Positions 46,202 through 54,611 of a DNA stretch of 64,000 nt are shown piece by piece. The stretch's first letter is position 1. The number at the start of each line of letters is the position of its first letter. A program made the translations under genes and the position numbers. Source of the DNA: Streptomyces odontomachi. GTDB lineage: Bacteria > Actinomycetota > Actinomycetes > Streptomycetales > Streptomycetaceae. Under the pieces are notes generated by a model. The model saw only the letters and a program-made list of their open reading frames with translations. It ran no database searches and was not told the origin of the DNA. The stretch spans positions 434,001-498,000 of the forward strand of contig NZ_JAMJWG010000003.1 in the NCBI RefSeq assembly GCF_024435355.1. The letters run 5' to 3'.

Positions 46202-47020
46202 GTGCGAGCGGAGGAGACCTCGGGGGACACCGACAAGGCTCTCCTGGCCCGCCATGTCGCGGGGGACCCGGATGCCTTCGGCGAGCTGGTACGCCGCCAT
46301 CGTGACCGGCTCTGGGCGGTCGCACTGCGCACTCTGGGGGACCGCGAGGAAGCCGCGGACGCCGTACAGGACGCTCTTGTCTCGGCCTATCGCGCAGCCC
46401 ACACCTTCCGCGGCCAGTCAGCCGTGACCACCTGGCTGCATCGGATCACGGTCAACGCCTGTCTGGACCGTGCCCGCAAGGTCGCCTCACGTAAGACCTC
46501 GCCTGTCGATGACACCGAGCGCCTCGAGCACCTGCTGGAGCCGCACGAGGAGGCCTCGGCACCGGCGGAGCGCAAAGATCTGCACCGGCAGCTGATGGCG
46601 GCCATGCGGACCCTGCCACCTGAGCAGCGCGCGGCTCTCGTCCTGGTTGATATGCAGGGTTATCCGGTGGCCGAGGCCGCCGGGATTCTCGATGTCGCCA
46701 CGGGCACGGTGAAGAGTCGATGTGCACGCGGGAGAGCCAGGTTGCTACCCCTCCTGAGCCATCTACGCCCGACCGCGGACAGCGGGGATGACATCCCTCC
46801 ACAGCGGGGCGCCAGCGGAAGCAGCGAGGAAGGGCCGGGCGCCGGTCGCGATGAGCGAACGGTCGGCGCAGGCGCTCCCGACGGCAAGCAGCCCTCAGGT
46901 TGGCGGCGCACCAGAGGAAGGAACCGGACGCAGGGGACAGCCGTCCCACCCGCAGAAGGACCTCAGGGCAAGAACGTCAGTGATTCAGCGGCTGTGAAAG
47001 GCGGAGGTGGGCGAGCATGA
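46202..47020 (+). CDS. sigM: ECF RNA polymerase sigma factor, SigM type
   Basis: 272 residues, GTG start. Region 2 is seen as YRAAHTFRGQSAVTTWLHRITVNACLDRARK and region 4 as LPPEQRAALVLVDMQGYPVAEAAGILDVATGTVKSRCARGRARL. After region 4 there is an unusual 85-residue Gly/Arg/Pro-rich tail. It ends in an ATGA overlap with the anti-sigma gene, which implies translational coupling and near-equal production. The trigger and regulon cannot be read from the sequence. The 261 bases upstream (45941-46201) hold no gene and presumably carry its promoter. Confidence 0.93.
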   Translation: MRAEETSGDTDKALLARHVAGDPDAFGELVRRHRDRLWAVALRTLGDREEAADAVQDALVSAYRAAHTFRGQSAVTTWLHRITVNACLDRARKVASRKTSPVDDTERLEHLLEPHEEASAPAERKDLHRQLMAAMRTLPPEQRAALVLVDMQGYPVAEAAGILDVATGTVKSRCARGRARLLPLLSHLRPTADSGDDIPPQRGASGSSEEGPGAGRDERTVGAGAPDGKQPSGWRRTRGRNRTQGTAVPPAEGPQGKNVSDSAAVKGGGGRA

Positions 47021-48078
47021 CATCCACGACCGACGCGGCCGAGCATCCTGACGTCGACGAGCTCTCCGCTCTGACAGAGGGCCTTCTGGCCCGCTCCCGT
47101 GCAACGGAGCTACGAGAGCATCTGAGCGACTGCGCGGACTGCGCGGAGACCTATTCCTCTCTGGAGGAGATTCGCGCTCTGCTGGGCACGTACAAGCTCG
47201 CCTCGCCCATGCCGACGGACGTCGCCCAGCGCATCGACGCTGCCCTGGCTGCCGAAGCTCTCCTGGCAGCCACGACGCCCTCGTCTTCTGCGGGGGCGAG
47301 CCCGGACGCATCCTCGGGCTCGGGGGATGCGGCCAAGGAGCACCATGATTCTCCGACGGCGGTTCCCGGGGTTGCTGGGGGCAAGAGCGCCAGGCGCGGA
47401 TCGAGCCGGGGGCATGTTTCACGTGAAACATCGACTGCCAACGCACGCGAAGCCACAGGCAGCCGGCCGTCAGGTCACCCTCGTGCGACCCGCGGGCCAG
47501 GCCGAGCGCCCCGGAGCCGCACCCGGAGCGGACGTCGGACTGCCGCCTTCGGTGCCGTCTTCACTGCGGTCCTCATCGGGATCGGCGCTGTGCTACTTCA
47601 GACGATGACCGGTGGCTCCGGGGAAACGACCGGGTCTCACGACGGCCACTCGGACGCTCGTCACACGTTCTCGTCGCGGACGCTCCAGGGTGAGGTCAAC
47701 ACGCTGCTCAAAGAGCACCCCGCGCCGGTCGCCACACAGACGGAACGTGGATCCGCGACCCCCACTCCGTCCCTGGAAATGGGCTCCCCGGACACTCCGA
47801 ACCCCAGTCGGAGCACCACCAAAAAGGCGAGTCCGCTGGGGCGGCCCGAGAGTGGCGTGGACGTTCCCGACTGTATCCGCAGCGGCATCGGCCGCAGCGA
47901 GCCCCCGATCGCGGCCGAGCGAGGCGTCTACAAGGGCAAGGATGCCTATCTCGTGGTGATGCCGCATACCACGGACAGGCACAAGGTCTCGGCGTACGTC
48001 GTGGATGCGGCCTGCACGGAAAAGCAGCTGGCTCCAGCAGGCACGGTTCTCCTGACCCGCTCCTACGCACGCCACTGA
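47017..48078 (+). CDS. Zinc-binding membrane anti-sigma factor, with parS in its coding sequence
   Basis: 353 residues, starting on the ATGA overlap with the sigma gene. The ZAS-type motif is H35-x3-C39-x2-C42 in REHLSDCADC, typical of anti-sigma factors that hold the sigma factor until a redox or envelope signal. Residues about 90-185 are a Ser/Arg-rich linker, a membrane helix follows at about 187-205 (AAFGAVFTAVLIGIGAVLLQT), and the outer domain of about 145 residues has two cysteines. A perfect parS site at 47416-47429 encodes V134-S-R-E-T138 in the linker. The sequence resembles SCO3891-type proteins downstream of sigM. Its function as anti-sigma is inferred from motif and position. Confidence 0.88.
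   Translation: MTSTTDAAEHPDVDELSALTEGLLARSRATELREHLSDCADCAETYSSLEEIRALLGTYKLASPMPTDVAQRIDAALAAEALLAATTPSSSAGASPDASSGSGDAAKEHHDSPTAVPGVAGGKSARRGSSRGHVSRETSTANAREATGSRPSGHPRATRGPGRAPRSRTRSGRRTAAFGAVFTAVLIGIGAVLLQTMTGGSGETTGSHDGHSDARHTFSSRTLQGEVNTLLKEHPAPVATQTERGSATPTPSLEMGSPDTPNPSRSTTKKASPLGRPESGVDVPDCIRSGIGRSEPPIAAERGVYKGKDAYLVVMPHTTDRHKVSAYVVDAACTEKQLAPAGTVLLTRSYARH
47416..47429. promoter_or_regulatory. parS site inside the anti-sigma gene
   Basis: Perfect GTTTCACGTGAAAC within coding sequence; it is read as Val-Ser-Arg-Glu-Thr in a disordered linker. Confidence 0.92.
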
Positions 48079-48164
48079 TCGCTTCCGGGGAGATCTCCAG
48101 AGCGAGCGCCCCGTCGTCCTTTTCCGCTCATGACACACGCGTCTGTCGTGGCCTCGGGGCGGTC

Positions 48165-48191
48165 GGGAATGCAAGCCCCGTAGGATCCGTT
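48165..48191 (+). promoter_or_regulatory. SigR-type promoter of trxBA
   Basis: GGGAAT at 48165-48170 and GTT at 48189-48191 are separated by exactly 18 bases, as in the published SigR consensus GGGAAT-N18-GTT. It lies about 75 bases upstream of trxB. In S. coelicolor the trxBA operon is an established SigR target induced by thiol oxidation. Confidence 0.85.
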
Positions 48192-48265
48192 GCGTGGTGT
48201 GTGAGTCCCCAAACGGCTCCCGCCAGGAGAACGCAGCCCAGTCCCCAGAGACGAGGAATGAAGCC

Positions 48266-49252
48266 GTGAGCGACGTCCGTAACGTGATCATCATCGGATC
48301 CGGGCCCGCCGGCTATACAGCGGCGCTGTACACCGCGCGCGCGTCGCTGAAGCCGCTGGTGTTCGAGGGCTCCGTCACCGCCGGTGGCGCGCTGATGAAC
48401 ACCACGGAGGTGGAGAACTTCCCCGGGTTCCGGGACGGAATCATGGGCCCGGAGCTCATGGACGGCATGCGTGCGCAGGCCGAGCGCTTCGGCGCCGAAC
48501 TGGTCCCGGATGACGCCGTCTCCGTCGATCTCAGCGGCGAGATCAAGACCGTCACCGACACCGCCGGCACCGTCCATGAGGCAAAGACGGTCATCGTCAC
48601 CACGGGTTCGCAGCACCGCAAGCTCGGGCTGCCCAATGAGGATGCCCTGTCCGGACGCGGTGTCTCCTGGTGTGCCACTTGTGACGGCTTCTTCTTCAAG
48701 GGCCAGGACATTGCGGTGATCGGTGGTGGCGACACCGCCATGGAGGAGGCAACCTTCCTCTCGAGGTTCGCGAAGTCCGTCACCATCGTGCACAGGCGGG
48801 ACGCTCTGCGCGCTTCCAAGGCGATGCAGGACCGAGCCTTCGGTGATCCGAAGATCAAGTTCATCTGGGACAGCGAGGTCGCCGAGATCAACGGAGACCA
48901 GAAGCTTTCCGGGCTGACGCTGCGCAATCTAAAGACGGGCGAGACCTCCCCTCTGGCGGTTACGGGTCTGTTCATCGCGATCGGCCATGATCCCCGTACA
49001 GAGCTCTTCAAGGGCCAGCTCGACCTGGACGAGGAGGGCTACCTGAAGGTGCAGGCCCCGTCCACACGCACCAACGTTGCTGGTGTCTTTGCCGCCGGTG
49101 ACGTCGTCGACCACACCTACCGCCAGGCGATTACGGCGGCCGGCACCGGATGTTCTGCGGCTCTCGACGCGGAGCGCTTCCTGGCTTCCGCCCATGATGC
49201 GGAGGCGGCAGGGGTCGGTACCGAAGCGGCAGCGGCCAACGCCACCGCCTGA
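48266..49252 (+). CDS. trxB: Thioredoxin reductase
   Basis: 328 residues from the GTG at 48266 (GAGGA upstream). It uses NADPH and FAD to reduce thioredoxin. The FAD motif is [15 protein letters not shown], the redox-active disulfide is in [11 protein letters not shown], and the NADPH motif is [16 protein letters not shown], with VHRRDALRA for the NADP phosphate. The C-terminal FAD motif is [25 protein letters not shown]. The C-terminal 20 residues are Ala-rich and variable. It lies 32 bases upstream of trxA and is likely co-transcribed from a SigR promoter. Confidence 0.97.
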   Translation: MSDVRNVIIIGSGPAGYTAALYTARASLKPLVFEGSVTAGGALMNTTEVENFPGFRDGIMGPELMDGMRAQAERFGAELVPDDAVSVDLSGEIKTVTDTAGTVHEAKTVIVTTGSQHRKLGLPNEDALSGRGVSWCATCDGFFFKGQDIAVIGGGDTAMEEATFLSRFAKSVTIVHRRDALRASKAMQDRAFGDPKIKFIWDSEVAEINGDQKLSGLTLRNLKTGETSPLAVTGLFIAIGHDPRTELFKGQLDLDEEGYLKVQAPSTRTNVAGVFAAGDVVDHTYRQAITAAGTGCSAALDAERFLASAHDAEAAGVGTEAAAANATA

Positions 49253-49284
49253 TCTCTCATCCACACTGAACTAAGGAGCCCGTA

Positions 49285-49617
49285 GTGGCCGGCACCCTGA
49301 AGCACGTGACCGACGACTCATTCGAGCAGGACGTACTCAAGAGCGACAAGCCCGTACTGGTCGACTTCTGGGCGGCGTGGTGCGGTCCGTGCCGCCAGAT
49401 CGCCCCGTCCCTGGAGGCGATCGCGGCGGAGTACGGCGACAAGATCGAGGTCGTCAAGCTCAACATCGACGAGAACCCCGGCATCGCTGCCAAGTACGGA
49501 GTGATGTCCATCCCCACGCTGAACGTGTACCAGGACGGTGAGGTCGCCAAGACCATCGTCGGGGCCAAGCCTAAGGCCGCCATCGTCCGCGATCTGGAGG
49601 ACTTCATCGGGGAGTGA
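49285..49617 (+). CDS. trxA: Thioredoxin
   Basis: 110 residues, GTG start. It reduces protein disulfides and is recharged by TrxB. The active site is W32-C33-G-P-C36 in DFWAAWCGPCRQ, and the cis-proline is in MSIPTLNVYQDGE. Length is standard. A parS site follows 13 bases after the stop codon and a strong terminator follows directly. Confidence 0.98.
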   Translation: MAGTLKHVTDDSFEQDVLKSDKPVLVDFWAAWCGPCRQIAPSLEAIAAEYGDKIEVVKLNIDENPGIAAKYGVMSIPTLNVYQDGEVAKTIVGAKPKAAIVRDLEDFIGE

Positions 49618-49630
49618 CGCCAGGGGCGTT

Positions 49631-49644
49631 GTTTCACGTGAAAC
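49631..49644. promoter_or_regulatory. parS site
   Basis: Perfect GTTTCACGTGAAAC in the 85-base gap between trxA and the convergent GNAT gene, directly before the trxA terminator. Confidence 0.93.
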
Positions 49645-49648
49645 ATCG

Positions 49649-49676
49649 ACGGGCCAACCCACACGGGTTGGCCCGT
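49649..49676. terminator. trxA terminator
   Basis: ACGGGCCAACCC and GGGTTGGCCCGT form a perfect 12-bp stem with an ACAC loop, followed by TCTCGT. The convergent GNAT gene may also use it. Confidence 0.85.
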
Positions 49677-49702
49677 TCTCGTATGACACCGCCAGGACCG
49701 TC

Positions 49703-50320
49703 TTAGAGCGGACGCAGCACAGGATCCTTCTGCACCGCGCCCAGCAGTCGGTCGATCGCCATCTCGACGTCTTCCTTCCAGGACAGCGTCGTGCGTAGTT
49801 CCAGCCTCAGCCGCGGAAAGGCCGGGTGCGGTCGGACCGTCTTGAAGCCGACAGCCAGAAGATGGTCGGCCGGCAGAAGGCAGGCAGGCTCCTTCCAGCG
49901 CGCGTCCCCAAACGCCTCAATGGCCTTGAAGCCCCGCCGCAGCAGGTCCTTGGCCACCGTCTGCACGATCACGCGACCCAGCCCTTGTCCTTGGTACCCA
50001 GGCATGATCCAGGCGGTCATCAACTGGACGGCATCCGCGGCCACCGGACTGGTGGGGAAGGCAATGGAGCGTGGGACGTACGCAGGCGGAGCGTAGAGAA
50101 CGAAGCCCACGGGGACATCGTCGATATAGACGACCCGGCCGCAGGATCCCCATTCCAAGAGCACGGCGGAGATCCATGCTTCCTTCTCCAGTTCGGGGGT
50201 GCCTGCCTTGAGTGCGGCTTCCCCACTCACCGGGTCAAGCTCCCAGAACACACAACCGCGGCAGCGCTTGGGGAGATCAGGAAGGTTGTCCAGCGTAAGC
50301 GGTACGAGCCGACGCCCCAT
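49703..50320 (-). CDS. GNAT-family N-acetyltransferase
   Basis: 205 residues, ATG start at 50320. GNAT motif A is visible as MTAWIMPGYQGQGLGRVIVQTVAKDL, with GxGxG/A pyrophosphate binding, and motif B follows in the C-terminal half. The N-terminal 30 residues contain RCRGCVFWEL with two cysteines. It is found between trxA and parB in other Streptomyces genomes. The substrate is unknown. It is downstream of parAB on the same strand, behind a terminator. Confidence 0.88.
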   Translation of the reverse strand: MGRRLVPLTLDNLPDLPKRCRGCVFWELDPVSGEAALKAGTPELEKEAWISAVLLEWGSCGRVVYIDDVPVGFVLYAPPAYVPRSIAFPTSPVAADAVQLMTAWIMPGYQGQGLGRVIVQTVAKDLLRRGFKAIEAFGDARWKEPACLLPADHLLAVGFKTVRPHPAFPRLRLELRTTLSWKEDVEMAIDRLLGAVQKDPVLRPL

Positions 50321-50494
50321 GAAGGCAGTTCCTCACTTCCTCTGCCACCCGCCGCGCTACGGGCGGCTGGTCAGAGCGCTCCGTCCCTGAGCGGCTGCCG
50401 ACGCATCCACCGATTGCTTCCAGCCCGAGGGCCGGAAGTCTTCAGTACTCGCATCGTATCCACGATGCGATTGCACCGATACCGTAAGAAAGCA

Positions 50495-50538
50495 AAGAGC
50501 GGGCCGTGTTCCGGTACACACCGGACATGGCCCGCTCT
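50495..50538 (-). terminator. Terminator of parAB
   Basis: AGAGCGGGCC and GGCCCGCTCT form a perfect 10-bp outer stem, with an inner TCCGG/CCGGA stem around TACACA. It lies about 35 bases beyond the parB stop codon. Confidence 0.75.
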
Positions 50539-50570
50539 CCTATGGTCACGGAGTGCCCATGAGTTGAGGA

Positions 50571-51683
50571 TCAGGCTGACATGTCGTCGTCCTCCGCCTC
50601 CTGCAATCCGCTCTGAAGGACTGGGCCTTCCTCGGGTGCCAGGGAGCCGAGAATGCGCTGGAGGTCCTCCATCGAGGCGAACTCCACGACGATCTTGCCC
50701 TTCTTCTGCCCCAGGTCCACCTTCACTCGGGTCTCGAAACGGTCCGAGAGCCGGGTGGCGAGATCGCTCAGCGCAGGGGACACCCGAGTGCCAGCCCGTG
50801 GGCCTTTGGCTTTCGGTGCGCTCTGCGGACGCGAGCCCATCAGCGTGACGATCTCCTCGACCGCCCGTACGGAGAGCCCCTCCGCCACGATCCGATGGGC
50901 AAGCCGGTCCTGCTCCTCCGAGTCCTCCACGGAGAGCAAGGCCCGTGCATGACCCGCCGACAGCACACCCGCGGCGACACGCCGTTGCACGGCCGGGGAA
51001 AGCTTCAGCAGCCGCAGTGTGTTGGACACCTGGGGGCGGGAGCGGCCGATGCGGTCGGCGAGTTGGTCGTGGGTGCAGTTGAAGTCCTTGAGCAGCTGAT
51101 CGTAGGCCGCGGCCTCTTCTAGCGGATTCAGCTGGGCACGGTGAAGGTTCTCCAGCAGGGCGTCCAGGAGAAGCTTCTCGTCATCCGTGGCACGGACGAT
51201 TGCGGGGATTCGGTCAAGCTCGGCCTCACGGCAAGCTCGCCAACGACGCTCGCCCATGATGAGCTCGTAACGCGTCGCCCCCACCTGTCGCACCACAACA
51301 GGCTGGAGGAGCCCGACCTCTTTGATGGAGGTGACGAGTTCGGCCAACGCATCCTCGTCGAACACTTCACGCGGCTGGCGCGGGTTCGGCGTGATGCTGT
51401 CGAGCGGCAGCTCTGCGAAGTACGCCTCGGCGGACGAGACCTCCGGCTCTTCCACCACCGGGCTGGCATCGAGGACCTCTTCCGCCTCCGGGGAGACGGT
51501 GCCTCTGGGCAGCGTGGCCACCTTGGCCGCCGCCACGCCACGCTCCGCGCTGAGGACGGGAACGCTCGTAGGCGACGCCGATCCCCCACTGCCCACCGCC
51601 GGGGGAGCAGACTTCTCGGCTGCCGGAGCCGCGGGGATCAGAGCCCCGAGACCGCGGCCAAGCCCTCTCCGTCGCTCACTCAC
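50571..51683 (-). CDS. parB: Chromosome partitioning protein ParB
   Basis: 370 residues, GTG start at 51683, which overlaps the parA stop (GTGA). ParB is a CTP-dependent clamp that loads at parS and spreads. The N-terminal domain has [24 protein letters not shown] and the CTPase motif [14 protein letters not shown] (GERRxRA). The helix-turn-helix is in [20 protein letters not shown], then [16 protein letters not shown]-terminal dimerisation domain follows. Its targets are the parS sites in this window. In Streptomyces ParB assembles at these sites for spore chromosome segregation. Confidence 0.97.
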   Translation of the reverse strand: MSERRRGLGRGLGALIPAAPAAEKSAPPAVGSGGSASPTSVPVLSAERGVAAAKVATLPRGTVSPEAEEVLDASPVVEEPEVSSAEAYFAELPLDSITPNPRQPREVFDEDALAELVTSIKEVGLLQPVVVRQVGATRYELIMGERRWRACREAELDRIPAIVRATDDEKLLLDALLENLHRAQLNPLEEAAAYDQLLKDFNCTHDQLADRIGRSRPQVSNTLRLLKLSPAVQRRVAAGVLSAGHARALLSVEDSEEQDRLAHRIVAEGLSVRAVEEIVTLMGSRPQSAPKAKGPRAGTRVSPALSDLATRLSDRFETRVKVDLGQKKGKIVVEFASMEDLQRILGSLAPEEGPVLQSGLQEAEDDDMSA

Positions 51684-52780
51684 TGGATCCCCTCCGCCAT
51701 ACTTTGCTGTTCGTTCTGAGAGCCCATGACCTGAGAGCCCATGGGGCCATGCTGAGCGTGCTGGGTGTCGTACCGGATACCGACACCCCGGAGCGCGATC
51801 TCTCGCGCCGCTTCCAGGTACGAAAGCGCACCGCTTGAGCCAGGATCGTAGGTCAGTACGGTCTGCCCATAGCTCGGGGCTTCAGAGATACGCACCGAGC
51901 GCGGAATGCTCGTCCTCAGTACCTCTTCGCCGAAGTGGTTCCGCACTTCCTCTGCTACCTGCGACGCAAGCCGGGTCCGGCCGTCGTACATGGTGAGCAG
52001 GATCGTGGACACATGCAGGGACGGGTTGAGGTGTCCACGCACCAGGTCGACGTTACGGAGAAGCTGTCCCAGGCCTTCCAACGCGTAGTACTCGCACTGG
52101 ATGGGGATCAGGACCTCCGCCCCGGCCACCAAGGCGTTGACCGTCAACAAGCCCAGAGAAGGCGGGCAGTCGATGAGGATGTAGTCAAGCGGCTGCTCGT
52201 ACGCCTGGATGGCACGCTGGAGCCGGCTCTCTCGGGCCACGAGGGAGACCAGCTCGATCTCTGCCCCCGCAAGATCGATCGTGGCCGGTGCACAGAAGAG
52301 TCCCTCGACATCGGGGACGGGCTGCACCACTTCCGACAGCGGCTTACTCTCCACCAACACGTCGTAGATGGAGGGGACTTCGGCGTGGTGGTCGATGCCC
52401 AAAGCCGTAGAGGCATTGCCCTGCGGGTCAAGGTCGATGACCAGGACCCGACCACCATGGACGGCCAGCGATGCAGCCAGATTGACCGTGGTCGTGGTCT
52501 TACCCACGCCGCCCTTCTGGTTGGCGACCACCATGACTCGGGTCTGCTCCGGTCGCGGCAAGCCCTCGCCGGCACGACCCAGGGCTTCCATCGCCAGCTG
52601 GGCAGCACGACCGATAGGAGTGTCGTCCAGCGGGGCCGGTGTTTCACGTGAAACATCCTCCCCCGCCGTCTCGGTGCGGGGACCGGGGACCGGGTCGGTC
52701 ATCGGTCCCGCGATGTTGGCGTCGGACCGCAAGGATTCACTCTCCTCGACTTCAGGCTCGCGATAAACAGAGCCTCCCAT
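51680..52780 (-). CDS. parA: Chromosome partitioning ATPase ParA
   Basis: 366 residues from the ATG at 52780; an ATG at 52702 is an alternative, and the frame stays open to 52963. ParA is a deviant Walker ATPase that dimerises on DNA and moves the ParB-parS complex. Walker A is K89-G-G-V-G-K-T-T96 ([18 protein letters not shown]). Walker A' is [16 protein letters not shown], and Walker B is [19 protein letters not shown] perfect parS site lies inside the gene at 52641-52654 and reads V-S-R-E-T at residues 43-47, in the variable N-terminus. The gene overlaps parB by 4 bases. It follows rsmG in the usual order. Confidence 0.96.
   Translation of the reverse strand: MGGSVYREPEVEESESLRSDANIAGPMTDPVPGPRTETAGEDVSRETPAPLDDTPIGRAAQLAMEALGRAGEGLPRPEQTRVMVVANQKGGVGKTTTTVNLAASLAVHGGRVLVIDLDPQGNASTALGIDHHAEVPSIYDVLVESKPLSEVVQPVPDVEGLFCAPATIDLAGAEIELVSLVARESRLQRAIQAYEQPLDYILIDCPPSLGLLTVNALVAGAEVLIPIQCEYYALEGLGQLLRNVDLVRGHLNPSLHVSTILLTMYDGRTRLASQVAEEVRNHFGEEVLRTSIPRSVRISEAPSYGQTVLTYDPGSSGALSYLEAAREIALRGVGIRYDTQHAQHGPMGSQVMGSQNEQQSMAEGIQ
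52641..52654. promoter_or_regulatory. parS site inside parA
   Basis: Perfect GTTTCACGTGAAAC within the parA coding sequence; the peptide VSRET is the same as in the anti-sigma gene. Confidence 0.93.
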
Positions 52781-52947
52781 GCCTGTGGGGTCGTGAACCA
52801 GCGGAGCCTGTGCTTCTGTGGAGAAATCCACGTTTGTGGAAAACTCCGTGCCCGGTGTGGGTGACCCCCGATCCTGCCAAGACCGGTGGTCACGCGGTTC
52901 AGCCGCAGCGCGACCCCGCTTGATGATGCCATGCAGAAGTGAGCGAC

Positions 52948-52961
52948 GTTTCACGTGAAAC
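52948..52961. promoter_or_regulatory. parS site upstream of parA
   Basis: Perfect GTTTCACGTGAAAC 168 bases upstream of the chosen parA start. The gap 52781-53262 holds no other gene I can support; it also has short CACGGG repeats (53180-53205) and a terminator. Confidence 0.93.
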
Positions 52962-53208
52962 ACGATGCCGAGACGTCAACGCCACATCAGGGCGACACTC
53001 CGAGATGAGTGGTTTAGGCAGCTTGTGTGGAGTACGCCTGTCATCTGGACGGATGACAACGGATGCCGCGCCGGTATGAAGAGACGCTCACGGGGGATAC
53101 TCGCACTCTTCTGGATCCGGGACCTCTGGGGACAGCCCCAGCCATACCCGTGAACAACGGATCTTGTCCTTCGGCCATGGGTCACGGGCCACGGGTCACG
53201 GGTCTTGC

Positions 53209-53243
53209 CCCTCGGCCATCAGACCATGGACCACGGCCGAGGG
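53209..53243 (-). terminator. Terminator of rsmG
   Basis: CCCTCGGCC and GGCCGAGGG form a perfect 9-bp stem with a 17-base loop, 20 bases beyond the stop codon of minus-strand rsmG. Confidence 0.7.
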
Positions 53244-53262
53244 ACCGCACATCTCGACTCAC

Positions 53263-53979
53263 TCACCTACGTCGGCGTGTTCGCCCGACCCTGGCCGCCT
53301 TGGCGCGCTTCGCCGCGAACCGCACACCGCCCGGGCTCTCTCCGACCTCGACCCGCACCACGGTGGCCGGCGGGTCCACCAGGCCCTCACCGACACGCAA
53401 CACCGACGTCTCGACGGCACCCAGCTTGTTCAGGGCCGCCCCAGCGCTCCTGACCTCCTGCTCCGCGGTGTCGCCCTTGAGCGCCAGCATCTCCCCGTAG
53501 GGCCTCAGCAGAGGGACACCCCAGCCTGCCAGCCGGTCGAGCGGTGCCACCGCTCGTGCGGTGACCACATGCACGGGAGGCAGGGAACCGAGGACTTCCT
53601 CGGCGCGGCCACGGACCACGTTCACATGGTCAAGCCCCAGCAGCTCGACGACCTCGCCGAGAAAGTTGGTGCGCCGCAGCAGAGGCTCCAGCAGGGTGAT
53701 CTTCAGGTCGGGGCGGACCAGGGCCAGCGGGATACCGGGCAGTCCCGCACCGGATCCCACATCGCAGACCGTGACACCCTCCGGGACGACCTCCGAGAGC
53801 ACGGCGCAGTTCAGCAGGTGCCGCTCCCACAGCCGGGGCACCTCGCGAGGGCCGATGAGGCCTCGACGCACGCCCGTATCAGCCAGCAGCTCGCCGTACC
53901 GGACCACGTCCGGGAATCGCTCGCCGAAGACCGTCCGGGCCACCTCAGGCGCCGGCGGAAGCTCCGCTGCCTCCGTCAC
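53263..53979 (-). CDS. rsmG: 16S rRNA m7G527 methyltransferase RsmG (GidB)
   Basis: 238 residues, GTG start. It methylates N7 of G527 in 16S rRNA; loss of function is known to give low-level streptomycin resistance in actinomycetes. SAM motif I is VCDVGSGAGLPGIPLALVRP. The family block LLEPLLRRTNFLGEVVELLGL and the C-terminal GEMLALKGDTAEQEV are present. A basic tail follows. It lies downstream of khpB across a hairpin and upstream of parA. Confidence 0.96.
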   Translation of the reverse strand: MTEAAELPPAPEVARTVFGERFPDVVRYGELLADTGVRRGLIGPREVPRLWERHLLNCAVLSEVVPEGVTVCDVGSGAGLPGIPLALVRPDLKITLLEPLLRRTNFLGEVVELLGLDHVNVVRGRAEEVLGSLPPVHVVTARAVAPLDRLAGWGVPLLRPYGEMLALKGDTAEQEVRSAGAALNKLGAVETSVLRVGEGLVDPPATVVRVEVGESPGGVRFAAKRAKAARVGRTRRRR

Positions 53980-54043
53980 GGGGACCGTCCCTTCCGTACC
54001 GCACTGTGCGGCGGTGCGCTTGATTAACAGGCTGACAAAGACA

Positions 54044-54069
54044 GGCCCCGCCTGCGAACAGACGGGGCC
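54044..54069 (-). terminator. Hairpin after khpB/jag
   Basis: GGCCCCG and CGGGGCC form a perfect 7-bp stem with a 12-base loop, 15 bases beyond the khpB stop. Confidence 0.6.
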
Positions 54070-54084
54070 GGGGAAAAGTGCTGG

Positions 54085-54597
54085 TCAGGCGGGAAGTACG
54101 ACGACGAAGCGCTGCGGCTCCTCGCCTTCGGACTCACTGCGCAGTCCGGCGGCCTTGACCGCGTCGTGCACCACCTTGCGCTCGAAGGGCGTCATCGGGT
54201 CGAGCTTCACCGGCTCGCCCGAGCTCTTGACCTTGCTGGCCGCCTTGGCGCCGAGCCGAGAGAGCTCCTCACGCTTCTTGGCGCGGTGTCCGGCGATGTC
54301 CAGCATGAGCCGGCTGCGGTCACCGGTCTCCCGGTGCACGGCAAGGCGGGTGAGCTCCTGGAGAGCCTCCAGCACCTCTCCTTCCCTGCCGACCAGCTTC
54401 TGCAGGTCTCGGCTACTGGTGTCACTGATGATCGACACGGACGCCCGGTCCGCCTCGACGTCCATGTCGATGTCACCGTCGAGGTCCGCGATGTCGAGCA
54501 GACCCTCCAGGTAGTCGGCAGCGATCTCACCCTCCTGCTCCAGGCGGGTCATGCTGTCGTCGGCCTCAGCAGCGGCGGTGGTGGTGCCTTCCGTCAC
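54085..54597 (-). CDS. khpB: KH/R3H RNA-binding protein KhpB (Jag)
   Basis: 170 residues from the GTG at 54597, preceded on the minus strand by GAAGGAG; the frame upstream overlaps yidC. It has a KH domain (SIISDTSSRDLQKLVGREGEVLEALQELTRLAVH) and an R3H domain (LMLDIAGHRAKKREELSRLGAKAASKV then LDPMTPFERKVVHDAVK). The Jag N-terminal domain of Firmicutes is absent, as in other actinobacteria. It binds RNA, often with KhpA, and is thought to tune translation and envelope growth. It overlaps the rnpA-yidD-yidC cluster in function and is 14 bases from yidC. Confidence 0.95.
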   Translation of the reverse strand: MTEGTTTAAAEADDSMTRLEQEGEIAADYLEGLLDIADLDGDIDMDVEADRASVSIISDTSSRDLQKLVGREGEVLEALQELTRLAVHRETGDRSRLMLDIAGHRAKKREELSRLGAKAASKVKSSGEPVKLDPMTPFERKVVHDAVKAAGLRSESEGEEPQRFVVVLPA

Positions 54598-54611
54598 GGA
54601 TGACTCCTTCT

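Noticed and set aside
52781..52963. Upstream extension of ParA starting with the residues MFHVKRRSLL
   Set aside because: The GTG at 52963 lies within a parS site and no ribosome-binding site was visible; the conserved ParA core starts well inside. It cannot be fully excluded.
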